NCBI GenBank assembly: GCA_947179485.1
Contig: OX359246.1
Coordinates: forward strand, 4,340,001-4,404,000
DNA: 64,000 nt
Direction of reading: 5' to 3'
Source of the DNA: Allacma fusca
Lineage: Eukaryota; Arthropoda; Collembola; Symphypleona; Sminthuridae
The notes beneath the pieces are model-generated. The model did no database searches. It saw nothing but the letters and a program-made list of their open reading frames with translations, and was not told where the DNA came from. Positions 1 to 10,483 of this stretch are shown here, piece by piece. Positions within the stretch are counted from its first letter, which is position 1; each line of letters opens with the position of its first letter. The position numbers were made by a program, and so were the translations under genes.

Positions 1-554
1 TCCCTCTCGAATTTACCACTGGAATTTTCAACTGGGGAGGCTACAGGCCTGGCATTCAAGTTCAAGTAAAACTTGACAAGTTCATGTCAAGTTCGGGTCA
101 CAAGTTAATTTGAACTTGATATTGAAACCTCAAGTTTGGGTCAACATGAAATTTGAACTTGATTTTAAGGTTCGAATCAAGTTCATGGTCAGGTCTTCAT
201 TATAGACTTGACATCAATACCATGATCAAGTTCGGATCACATAGCCCCAAAACCATGAACATGAACTTGACTTTTCATGGTCAAGTGTCAAGTTCTTATA
301 CTCATATAATACGCTATAGATAATCGTTCTTATGCAGATGTCCTTGCTGAAGCTGTAAACGCTAATTTAAATCACAGCGTTTTCGCGTGCAAATGCTAGA
401 CCGGTATTTCTGTGTTTTCAACGAGCAACGTGCTCCGGGCTCAAATATTAGAAGCAAAATCTTTCCTGTTGTATTTTCTTCTTCACAACATCTTTTTAAT
501 TTTAACTTGATTTAAATTTTTGAATAATCATATTATTTTAAAAACAACTGGAAA

Positions 555-703
555 ATGAGCACATCTGAAAAATCTCAACAGTGCGAAGAAGATGCTGATC
601 CTGGAAGTCTAACTACATCAAGTAGCCAGAAAAAATGGCCTAAGGTCCACAAGCATTTCACATTTTGCGATTCTACAAAAAAATACAGCTGCAAACACTG
701 CTC
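555..703 (+). pseudogene. Orphan first exon of a hAT transposase (BED zinc finger)
   Basis: An ATG opens a 49-codon frame that runs into a good donor (GTAAGT at 704). The translation has a Ser/Thr-rich lead and then a BED-finger-like pattern: Lys-Lys-Trp-Pro-Lys-Val, Phe about 6 residues later, and Cys-Lys-His-Cys just before the donor. BED fingers are DNA-binding N-termini of hAT transposases. The second half of the finger (the H-x-H part) and the whole catalytic region are missing, so the exon is a remnant inside the non-autonomous element. Confidence 0.55.
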
Positions 704-1052
704 GTAAGTGTATTCATATATATAGGTATATATATACCTGTTTCAGTTGTCCTGGCACAGACCTACTAACTCCTAAAAGAATGTTAGAAGACATCATTTG
801 TGTTTGTCTGTGCTTGAAGGGATGGTTGAAATTCAAATCTCAAACCAATTTTGATGAAATCCGTGCCAATGCGGTCATTCAAAAAATCCTACGGGAAATC
901 TAGTTATTTTTATATTCTCTTATTTTAAGTTTTATCAATCATTACTTCTAAATTTTGATATTCAATTTTAAAAAATAAATGGTAATTAAATCTCAGGTAA
1001 TTTGTTAGCCTTTATAATTATAAGTATACATACAACACTATAACTAGAAATT

Positions 1053-1205
1053 CAAGTTCATGGTCAAGTTCATGGTCAAGTTCATGGTCAAGTTCATGGT
1101 CAAGTTCATGGTCAAGTTCATGGTCAAGTTCATGGTCAAGTTCATGGTCAAGTTCATGGTCAAGTTCATGGTCTAAGTTTTTCTGAACTTCATGGTCAAG
1201 TTCCA
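1053..1205. repeat. 12-bp minisatellite inside the hAT element
   Basis: About twelve head-to-tail copies of TTCATGGTCAAG, nearly perfect, then degenerating. The unit is an expanded version of the subterminal CAAGTTC motif of the surrounding element. Because 12 is a multiple of 3 it creates open frames on the minus strand that are not genes. Confidence 0.9.
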
Positions 1206-1378
1206 TTTATGGTCAAGTTCGCCGAAATTAACTTGATTATGTGAACTTGATTACTCCGGTTCGTACCTAATTTTAAAAAATCAAGTTCAAGTTCGGATCT
1301 TAATTTTGGTGATATAATCAAGTTCGGGTCAAGTTCAAGTGCGAATCATTAGTTGAACCGAACTTGAGGCCAGGCCTG

Positions 1379-2517
1379 GGAGGCAAGTGTGATCCATATT
1401 TCCTTCATTCTTGAGAAATCCTAAAATAATGGGGTGACAAATCAGTTTATCTTACAATTATCTAATTATCTAATAATTATATATTAAAAAAATGATTCTG
1501 CTACCCCCTACGGTCTTTGCCGATTGTTTGAGAAACGAGGTTGGTCTTGGATTTAACCTTGATGGTGCTGTTCTCTATGGAAGGGAAAATGGTGCTGATC
1601 AGCTTAACAGAGCTGATTTATGAGGAGATATCCATAATACGAACTCCGCTGAGGAGATGAATAGTTAATGAACTTAACTTTTTTAATGAAATTTAATGTA
1701 AAGGGAATATTGAGTAGATCACGAATACAAAGCAACTTTGTTTAGGAGGAAGTAGTATCGGAAATATGAAAATATTAAAACTCACCAGTGTAATGTAGTA
1801 TTGCAAATATTTTATTATAAAAACCGGATAATAATTTGCTACAAAACTAGATAAATTCAGTAACGCATTTGTATAGACTAATGAGACAGCAAGCGTTGCT
1901 ACCCTACACATTGCACAGATTAATAACCACCCAGTAATGGTCAACAAAAAAGGCCCCAAATACAATTTAATTTAGGATTTCACTTCCTTCCAAATCCAAC
2001 CTAATCAAAATAGAATAAGCTTGCATTTTTGCTATATAAAATATGTAAAATATAGCATTAACAAATAAAATGGTTGTAGTAATGGTAACTAGCTCGATGA
2101 TTTTAATATAATAATTGTGTATAGGAATACTTGAAAAGTACTACAATACTTGACCGTTTAACATAGGAGTGCATAAAGAAGAGCTGATTCAAACAGGTGG
2201 CAGTATCTGTGGAATGCATTGGTGATTTTTAGTATCCCGTATTTTTAAAAAACTGCTTTTGTTTTATCAATATTTTTTCAGACTCATGATCCTTTTCGTA
2301 TCATTTTTGAACGATTGTTCATTCAAACCAAAACAGTAGTTAAATTATAACACCCAGTTGTGCAACTATTTTGGCAGCATAATTTAATAAAGGTTTTCGT
2401 ATTTAATGTTTCCATGAAATATCATGTAAGGCGTGAAGTTTGATTGCAACGATTAATTTTCTCACAGTGTGGAATATTAGTCTTGAGCAACAAATTCTGA
2501 GTATTTTAAAAGAAGGA
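1379..2517. other. Intergenic DNA, no gene seen
   Basis: AT-rich sequence. The minus strand of 1693-1965 has a 90-codon hydrophobic frame with no recognisable family. Around 1648-1672 there is a short stretch (CCGCTGAGGAGATG) that recurs at 20783-20796 next to the trypsin pseudogene. Nothing else is recognisable. Confidence 0.5.
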
Positions 2518-2745
2518 CCTGGGTACAGGTCTAGGTACAGCCAGATACCTGTACCCATGGGTCCAGTATTTGGGTTGTTTTTGGGTAGAGGTATATTTCA
2601 GGTACAGGTACAATGATTTAAATTGAGATCAGGTACGGGTACAAAAAATTTGGACCTGCTGATATGGGTACTGGTACGGGTAAAGGTTAACAATTTTAAA
2701 GTACCTGTTATATAGGTGCAGGAAAAAGTCCAGGTACCGGATTTT
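2518..2745. repeat. GGGTAC-rich transposon-end remnant
   Basis: Repeated GGTAC(A/G)GGT and GTACC motifs closely resemble the subterminal repeats of the hAT element at 49325-52969. No clean termini or target duplication were found, so this is probably a decayed end or short derivative of that family. Confidence 0.4.
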
Positions 2746-3309
2746 TGTACCCATGAGGGGCACTATTCAGTAAGGGTTCCCAGACGTCCCGGAATGACAA
2801 TCTTTGTCTCGTGTCCCGGAAGGGTGTATTCCGGGACAAGTGAATGTCCCGGAAACGGCAAGCTGAATGTCCCGGAAACGGCAAGCTCAAAAAGTTATGA
2901 AAATTATTAGTTTTTAAGAGTAAAATAAAGTATTGCATAATCGTCCCATATTTATTCCCACTGGATACTATGTAGTTTACTACATAATTAATCAAAACCC
3001 TACATTGGTATTCAAATTGCACGTGATCATTGCGTACGGCTTGGATATGCACTATCTAAAACTCACAATTATGTCGCCTATATGGGCTGGCAAAGCGCTG
3101 TCAGAAGCTATACAACAAAAATATAGGCAGGCAAGCAATGTACACTAGGACAGATATAGGCTAATAGGCAGGCAGTTAGAGTACTTGATCCTTGGTATTA
3201 AGGCTCTTCTTTTCGTTGAAACAGCCTATTGGCCTATATAGGATGGCGGTATTTTTTCAAAGAAAATAGGCAGGCTATAGGCTTAGGCGCTTCATTTGCC
3301 CATCTTTGT

Positions 3310-4935
3310 TTTGGACTGTTAAATCTCACATGGAAAGTTCCATACATAAAAACCTAGAGAATGCAGCTGCTGAAACTAAAAAAACGTTTTTAGTTTCATT
3401 TTTTTCAAACCGAAAAATCTAGAGACGAAGTTATTAGAAAAGAAATTGCAAGCATTTATCACAATGTTCAGCACAGTAACAGATACAATAGTTTGAGTCC
3501 GACTCATTCATGTTGTTTTCTCAGATTCACGTACATCCATAAAATTTAGATGTGCTCTAAATCAATACCAATAGTCAAAAACGTTCTGGGACCTGCAGCT
3601 TGGCAAGTAATATTAAATAGTTTAAATTCTTCTTCCTATTTTGGCGTTTCTTCAGATGCTTCTAACAAAGGTGAGAGCTTTTTAGCCTATTTAAATATTA
3701 ATTTTAATAAATTTTTGAATCCATCTAAAAGCGAGTACAAATCATTCCTGTATCAGTAGAATATGAGTAAGTCATGCATTTCTGCCAAAAAAATATTGTA
3801 CATATGGTGAGTTATTATTAGAAACGTAAAATATTTTAAATCAAACTATTGTTATTGGTATTCAATTAACTGTTACATGGTCATTTCTTCAACTCTCATA
3901 AACTTGCACGAGAATAAATGAAATTTTAGTAAATATCAAAATGTATCCCAATGAGCTCCAGTATTTTGATAAAGTCCACCAAATATACCATGGGATCCTG
4001 GATTTTTACAAAGACACAAATGAGTCCAGCAAAGATATTTTCAAACAAATCCGAAACATACCTGCTAAGAATGGATTAAAAATTCAAAATATTAGCTATT
4101 ACAGCGGGAACAATGCGAACGAATATTACGGTCACCAAAATTCTGTTTCTGAAACTCCGGAAAGAAAATCAATCAATTGTTGCTGCCAATTGTAAATATC
4201 GCATTATTCACAACGCTGTGAAACATACATGCAACAAATTATCAATGGAAGTTGAAGGCTTAGTTTTAAAGGTTATTAGCGAATTTAGCTCGTCAGCGCA
4301 GAGACTAAACTCTTGAAAGAATTTGACGATTTGACGCTTAATCGAATTTTTAGAAGTGGCTTTCCTTACTTCCAGAACTGGATAGATTCCTTTCTAATAG
4401 GTCACCTTTGAAGTAATCTTTCCTTTTGAAGGAAAAAAGTGACTGCCCTGTTATTATTCGCAAGGTTGTATGTTATAACAGCAATGAAGATGCTACGAAA
4501 GTAGAATATCTACACGAACGTTAGCTATATATTGTGTTCATTATTTACAATAAATGAATTTGCCCATTTTAATGTTGGAGTGTAATAACTGTACTTCTAC
4601 GGAAGTTTACGCTATAATGAAATCTCTTCTGGAAAGTTTTGTAAACCGATACAAGGACAAATTCTACGGTAGTACGCTAATTCAATTCTGACAAGTTTAC
4701 CCCTGCAACAAAAAAAGCGCGTTGAACAGGAAGCTTTGGATTTTTTGAATTCACTGGAGACCTAATTAAGCAGAAATTTTGATTTCAGTGATACTCAATT
4801 TGTTTTGAAAATGGAAATCAGAGGAATTCGTAGTTTCCATGGCTTATTTACTAAATATTGTCAATGCGTTCGGTATTAAATTAAACGAGGACCAGCACTA
4901 CAATGAATTTTGCTTACTTCGTTAAACTTATAAGT
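3310..4935 (+). pseudogene. Decayed hAT-type transposase, copy 1
   Basis: Broken frames on the plus strand give pieces in the right order for a hAT/ZBED-like transposase: a Ser-Ser-Asp-Ala-Ser-Asn-Lys-Gly segment around 3640-3675, an Asn-Ile-Ser-Tyr-Tyr-Ser-Gly-Asn-Asn-Ala-Asn segment near 4085-4125, an Ile-His-Asn-Ala-Val-Lys-His segment at 4202-4225, and a final piece at 4850-4925. Stops and frameshifts separate them. It aligns over most of its length with the minus-strand copy at 21400-22648/47496 that the Polinton interrupts. Sequences just upstream (2770-2900) contain repeated CCCGGAA motifs also seen near 47790-47870, so the repeat is longer than the coding part. Confidence 0.65.
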
Positions 4936-5627
4936 TTTGGATTGTCATAAGATCCGTCGGTGCAAAGTGGGCTGATCAGTGGTCGGACTGTACTGTACTT
5001 TTTGGTACAGTATTGATAAAAGTACAGCATAGTTACTGTAACGCATGATCATTATGTTTCGCAAATAAAGTAGAGTACAGTATCTACACATATTCCTAAC
5101 ATAAACTATTGGCACAGTATTGAAAAGCCGCTGCAACAATAAAAACAAGTAAAGCAAAGGAACGTATTGCTATAAATAATACAAAAATCATATAAAGTAC
5201 AGCAAATTATTGATAAACGCAAAGGACCCATCTAGTAAATTTACGGGCGAACTACTTACGTCAGACTTTTAGCATACGACATTAAGTCGACAAACGAAAG
5301 CAGCATGCGTATATATATTATTATATTTTTAACAACCCAAATAATATTTTTCTAACAAAATATTATATAGTTAACAACGAATATATACGTACAGCTATGG
5401 GTAAAGCACAGTATTGATAACTATTTGTGTACAACTAGTAGAGTAAAGAAGAGTATTGATGGCTTTTTTTGCACAACAAGTGGAGTAAAGCAAAGTATTG
5501 AAAAATATTTCGGTGTGCTTTTAACAGTAAAGCATTGTATTGAAACAATTATCATATCCAGACTACACTAAAGCACAGTACAGGAGAAGGCAACTGTACA
5601 AAAATAGCGCTACAGTATTGTATTGAT

Positions 5628-6390
5628 TAGACATGTTCATACCGTTCTTGTATAAAATACCGTAATTACCGTTACCGTAAAGTGGAAAAACTCCGGTAGT
5701 ATTTTTAATGTCCGGTATTGTAAATTAAACCGAATTTGGTGAAAAGGTGATTAAAAGTAGATTTTTATCGTATATATGTAAATATATGAAGTAAAAATTC
5801 AACAGAATTATTCAATTATCAGTTAAGCTTCCTTTATGGGAATTAATGTAAGAGTATTTAATGCACAGAAATTCCTTATATAATAAGCTAACTTGAAAAA
5901 AAAAAGAAATTTCCTTTATTCATTAGTATGAAAATACGAAATATTTGTGTTGCAAAAACTTTTTAAAAGAAATTTCGAATGTGTGAATTCACATGTGCTA
6001 ACAATAAGACAAATGCCACAGAGGTTGTTATGACATGAGTAAGCTAGTAATCAAATTAGCGGAACCAGCAACGGCATGTCAGGGCTTGTACGTACGTACG
6101 TGCACTTATTAAAGTGTAGTATGTATTCATTCAGCACGTATCGTACGCATATTTTCATCAACAAAGATATCCAGAGATTTGGCTTAGGATTTAATATTGC
6201 TGCGTTAGCTCTGGACATGGCTTGTAGAGGGCAACACCGGAATTTTATGAGCCTCCCGCTAGATTGACGATATCGTATGGAGATACGATATCGCTTCAAA
6301 AAACCGGAAATTATCGTAGCTAAACCGTACCTCAATTTTGTACGGTAATTACGGTATTACCGCACTACGATACCGTAGTTGACATGTCTA
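5628..6390. mobile_element. Non-autonomous hAT-type element (TAGACATGT ends)
   Basis: The left end is TAGACATGT; the right end is ACATGTCTA. The 8-bp target duplication GTATTGAT is at 5620-5627. The right copy is split: its terminal G and the following TATTGAT now lie at 7594-7601, because another hAT element inserted exactly at this border. Interior is rich in ACCGTA/TACGGT motifs. No transposase frame is present. Confidence 0.75.
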
Positions 6391-6391
6391 G

Positions 6392-7586
6392 CAGAGCTGC
6401 GTTCAAGTTCAAGTATAACTTGAATAGTTCAAGTGCGTATCAAGTTCAAGTCAAGTCAAGTGCAGACAATTTTGTAACTTGACACTTGAACATCAAGTTC
6501 AAGTGAAATTATAATTTTAACTTGAATTTTCAAGTTCAAGTTCGATCAAGTTCAAGTTAACAATTTATTACTTGATTGTAAAATCAAATCAAGTTCAAGT
6601 ACAATGAATGGAAGTACTTGAATAAAACTTGAGTATAACTTGAGTTTTTGTCACTGAAAAGCAATGTAAGCAATGCCTAATTGCATCCCACTAAACATAA
6701 TATTGGGCGTCAATCATCATAATAATGTCATCTTTGTATTTGTTTTCATTCCATCGACATTAAAGTCGCCTCCACGATGGCCAGTGGTCGAGAATAATTC
6801 TTGTGTCCTGTTTCTATACTTTGAATTTTGAATAATTAAAATTTCCGTCTTATTGTTTTATAAAAATGTTCTTAATACTCGGGGTTCTTGCTCCATTATA
6901 AAAATGAAGTGATTGTTCACTTCACCTGTTCTCAAGAAGTTTAAGAATAATTTATTATTTCATGTAAAAATAATTTTTGCTGATATTAAACATGCTGGCG
7001 CAGACGGACAACCAACAATCTTATAAATCAACATTGGTTAAACAAAATTAACGACGACAAATATTTATGAATATAACTGCTGGTTACACTCACCAGATGA
7101 GTGCAACACTAATGTGAACAGGCCAGTAATGTGATTTCTAAACTCTTAATAGTGCAAATTAGTAAATTAGATTGGACTACAATGTTTACAGTTATTTGAT
7201 CAAGTATTTTAAATTAAGCAATTTTAAAGCAAAGAATATCACCTGCATGCCGTTTAGTTCATCCTAATCACGACCAAGCCATTATTAGCTATAATAGTTG
7301 TGGACGAAATTTTTAGTATTGTTTATTCATTTACGAAAAAATTACTTGAATAATCAAGTTCAAGTTCACGTTCAAGTCAAGTTATGTGCCCAACTTGAAC
7401 GTCAAGTTATGATCAAGTTCAAGTTCAATAAAATGAACTTGAAAATCGAGTACTTGAATACTCAAGTTGCTTGAGAAACTTGATTCATCAAGTACAAGTG
7501 CGGATACCTCGCTTAGATTATTTTTACAAGTTCAAGTCAAGTTCAAGTCAAGTTGTCTAAAATAACTTGACTTGAACGCAGCTCTG
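6392..7586. mobile_element. Non-autonomous hAT-type element (CAGAGCTGCG ends)
   Basis: The inverted ends share CAGAGCTGCGTTCAAGT. A perfect 8-bp duplication, ATGTCTAG, lies at 6384-6391 and 7587-7594. The subterminal 250 bp on each side are CAAGTTCAAG arrays in opposite orientation, similar to those of the 44-1378 element. It contains no transposase. It inserted into the extreme right end of the 5628-6390 element, duplicating that element's terminus. Confidence 0.85.
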
Positions 7587-7627
7587 ATGTCTAGTATTGA
7601 TGAGTCAAAGTCCGACCATTGATATTA

Positions 7628-7805
7628 ACGAACTTGAACTGCATTATCAATTATATTAAAGTAAGTTCCAGAATTACATAAGCAATATGCAGTAGTACTT
7701 TACAGGGACATCTTTATATTTTTGCATGGGTTTGTTTGCAAGTCGTTTGTATCGTTTCTATGTGAAGGTTCTCATAGGACGACTCTTTATTATCAGGAAG
7801 CAAAG
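7628..7805. repeat. Dispersed repeat, copy 1 (second copy near 63330-63510)
   Basis: The stretch starting around AACGAACTTGA and continuing through GTAAGTTCCAGAATTACAT is clearly related to the sequence immediately downstream of the S8 protease gene at 63330-63510. It could be the 3' flank of a lost protease paralogue or an ordinary dispersed repeat; the sequence does not decide. Confidence 0.45.
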
Positions 7806-8957
7806 CTGGGCAAAAAGATTGCGTATCCTAAATCCTACATACATTTTACAGTTTGCAAAGATTATACATTTTGCATACATAAATTTTTTGTTTGGAAATG
7901 CAATCATAAATATATATAGCATATAAATAAAATGCATGTATATGTACACGTGCCTATAAAAGTGTATGTTCAACTTCTGAACCTTTATAAAAACTAATGA
8001 AGCATGGCTTCGCGCGTGTATATTGTTAATTATTTAAGTTTAAAATTATAATTTCTAGGGTTTCGTAGGTTTCAGTCAAAACGTATAGAAATCATTTGCA
8101 TTGCAGCAGGCAATAATAAATACGAATACACCAAACGACACAGACCGTGCCAAGAAATTATAGATGGAGCTCGCTGAGCATACACGATGCATACATACCT
8201 AAATCTCCCGACCTTTTAAACATATATACTCGTACATACAGTATTCATACCAAAAAAGTATATATAATACACTTTTTTAGTGGAAACATGCAGCCTACAT
8301 AAATTGCATACAAATATTCGGAAAATGTTCGAATATACATAAAAAACTGCGTATATTTATGCATACATGTAGGATATGTGCCCAGCTTTGTCAGGAAGTT
8401 TTCAGCTCTGATTGTACGTTTATTTCTCGTGATGTCCAGCAAAGAGGCTAAACTGATTTTACATAATCTACCTACACATTAATTTTAGGAGAGGTATTCC
8501 TTTTCGCATATTTGTGCAATTAATAGGCTTACTTCCTTGACTACAAGTTGGTATTTGCCGCTACCTATCTATTCGAGCATTACCAGTGCTTTTAACGTAA
8601 TATTTAATAAAGTAAACTAGTATTTTTTGTTGTTTTGAAGGTACGACACGACCTTGCCTTCGATAGCTCTCGTATAATCAATCTTAAAAATACAGAGCAT
8701 TTTCAGCACATAAGAATATTTATTCCGGACCACAGAGTTACATACTTCCATAGATTTTTAAATGGAGATTTAATTCCTGAATTTCTTGTAACTGGTCAAA
8801 TAGTTCTGAACAATAATTAATAAATGTCACTTTCACAAAAATGGCTATTATACTTGAGCCCATTTATAATTGATTCAATTAAATTTGTACTACTAATAAC
8901 ACTGATTGTTACAAAATTAATTGTAAAGTGTACAAATTCTACCCATAAAATTCTTTA
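7806..8957. other. Intergenic DNA, no convincing gene
   Basis: AT-rich sequence with short frames only. A 61-codon plus-strand frame at 8635-8820 (Arg-His-Asp-Leu-Ala-Phe-Asp, later Phe-His-Arg-Phe-Leu-Asn-Gly) looks more protein-like than its surroundings and follows an acceptor-like TTTTGAAG, but no partner exon or family was recognised. Confidence 0.4.
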
Positions 8958-9123
8958 TAATCTGGGGAAAAACCGAAAAACTTGTCACTTTCTTTTTTCT
9001 TCGGAGCTCTTCTCGGACACTTCTTTCCTCCTTGGATATATAATCTGGGGAAAAACCGAAAAACTTGTCACTTTCTTTTTTCTTCGGAGCTCTTCTCGGA
9101 CACTTCTTTCCTCCTTGGATACT
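8958..9123. repeat. 83-bp tandem duplication
   Basis: The segment beginning TAATCTGGGGAAAAACCG at 8958 is repeated almost perfectly at 9041, a period of 83 bp. It lies within a minus-strand open frame, so the duplication repeats a Lys/Glu-rich peptide out of register with a multiple of three. Confidence 0.85.
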
Positions 9124-9345
9124 TCCATCTTGGATCCGCCATGCCAGTCCTGTTTCTTCACACCATTTTCTGTCCTCTCGAAGTTGATTGGTGGATCCCT
9201 CGCTCGGCCATTCTGCTCTTCTTTTTTGATTTGCTGCTGCAACTTCTTCAATAGCTTCTCATTCTTACATTCCCTGGTAATTTTGTGTAAGGTTTTGATT
9301 TGTATTGGAACATCTGGAGTTTTCGGCCACTCTAACGCAAAATAA
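8985..9345 (-). pseudogene. Lys/Glu-rich coding remnant, unknown
   Basis: A minus-strand frame runs from about 9345 to 8985, starting Pro-Lys-Thr-Pro-Asp-Val-Pro-Ile-Gln. A charged, helix-prone stretch (Lys-Lys-Leu-Gln-Gln-Gln-Ile-Lys-Lys-Glu-Glu) follows, then an Arg/Lys/Glu region altered by the 83-bp duplication. The amino-acid choice suggests real coding descent, perhaps the linker of a transposon accessory protein. No start, splice partner or domain is visible, so I treat it as a remnant. Confidence 0.3.
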
Positions 9346-9529
9346 TTAGAAAAACATATGACGATAGATTCAAATCTGAAAACAATTAAGCAGTGTGGTA
9401 ATCCAACAACCGGCGCTATTTAAGTAGCATTCTATTCTACAAATTTCTCCTGAATAAAACTATGAATTCAAAAGGTCAAGTTAATGCTGCAAGATTAAAA
9501 AGAGATTAAAAATTAGAACTAATTATTTT

Positions 9530-9590
9530 CTAGGATACACTATAATTAAGGGAATTTGTCCCTTATATGCATATAAGGGGAAGTTTTTAT
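9530..9590. mobile_element. Left part of a Tc1/pogo-like short element, interrupted
   Basis: The sequence TAAGGGAATTTGTCCCTTAT here mirrors, in inverted orientation, GGGACAAAATATCC... TTCCCTTATAACGAGAG at 15565-15620, which ends GTTGACTGTA. The complement, TACAGTCAACTCTCGTTATA, resembles the ends of many pogo/Tigger-type short elements. The Tnp2-type transposon at 9591-15557 would therefore have landed inside it. The left end is degenerate. Confidence 0.3.
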
Positions 9591-10483
9591 TAGTGGTCGG
9601 ACCAATTCAATTCAGAATTGGAAATTTTCGATTCGATTCGATTCAATCCCAACCAGCAAACTGAAGTCACAATGTGGTCATCACGAAAACAGTTTAGTGA
9701 ATCGACTGACTTCATACTGAATGGGATTTCGTATCAGTAATGTTTATATGCGATATCAATGCGAATAGCAAATGTCCGCAATTTTGCTTCGTTGCTGATT
9801 CATGTAAGAATCGTTAAATCCTCAGCCGAGAGAAGCATTTGCGAAGCGTTTGCGATAAGCGCCCTCTGTGTAACTGTTATGCAATATAAGTGAAGTTTTT
9901 ACTAAATGAGCAGGATTTATTATGTATTATTTACACCTCCAAATTAAGTCAAGATACCCATCGTAATGTATATATATATATTCCAGTTTATTGCTATACT
10001 TTGCTACATACTTACATTACCGGATAGATATTACTTCTAACAACATACAACAAAAAGATTAATTATTATTAATGAATAATTTACTGTAATTTAGGTGTTA
10101 ATTATTCAAGTCATTCCAATAAAATCATGGAATTTTAATGATTAAGCACTTCAATTCTTGTAACATTAATTGCTACAAATGCTATAATAATAATAAAAGC
10201 ATAATAATTACAAATTGGTAAATAATACGAGTAACACAAATCAAAATATTTTTGTAAAACAACTTGAGTGCAATGTCAAACAGGCCCATACTCCACGCGT
10301 GCAGTTTAACAATTTCAGTTTGCCACTGGCTCCAATCCCTGCAGGAGAAATAATTTTATGGATTTAGCAGTTAATAGAATAAAGGACAATTTAATAATAA
10401 GGTATTACATGACAGAAGGGTTAAAAGGTTAAACTAGTGAAAAATTTATAATTAATAACGGTCCGGATTGTTACCCGCTTCCT

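Larger units (their letters stand above)
44..1378. mobile_element. Non-autonomous hAT-type element with BED-finger exon
   Basis: The ends are 10-bp perfect inverted repeats (CAGGCCTGGC at 44, its complement ending at 1378). They are flanked by GGAGGCTA (36-43) and GGAGGCAA (1379-1386), an 8-bp target duplication with one mismatch, which is the hAT hallmark. Subterminal regions are packed with CAAGTTC/GAACTTG repeats. Inside is a single transposase-like first exon and no catalytic domain, so this is a deletion derivative that would need an enzyme from elsewhere. Confidence 0.8.
4977..7621. mobile_element. hAT-type element with two nested insertions at its right end
   Basis: The left end reads CAGTGGTCGGACT and the right end is the complement of CAATGGTCGGACT. 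The interior left part is full of TACAGTATTGATAA-type subterminal repeats. No matching 8-bp duplication is visible (GGGCTGAT versus ATATTAAC), so the insertion is old or rearranged. It hosts the elements at 5628-6390 and 6392-7586. The terminus belongs to the same (C/T)AGTG(G/C)TCGGAC group seen at 9591, 18151 and 49325. Confidence 0.55.

Noticed and set aside
1018-1206. Minus-strand ORF encoding a Leu-Asp-His-Glu repeat
   Set aside because: Pure translation of the 12-bp minisatellite; no start context, no flanking coding sequence.
1693-1965. 90-codon hydrophobic minus-strand ORF, possibly a chemoreceptor piece
   Set aside because: Hydrophobicity alone is expected from AT-rich DNA; no family motif or splice partner could be supported.
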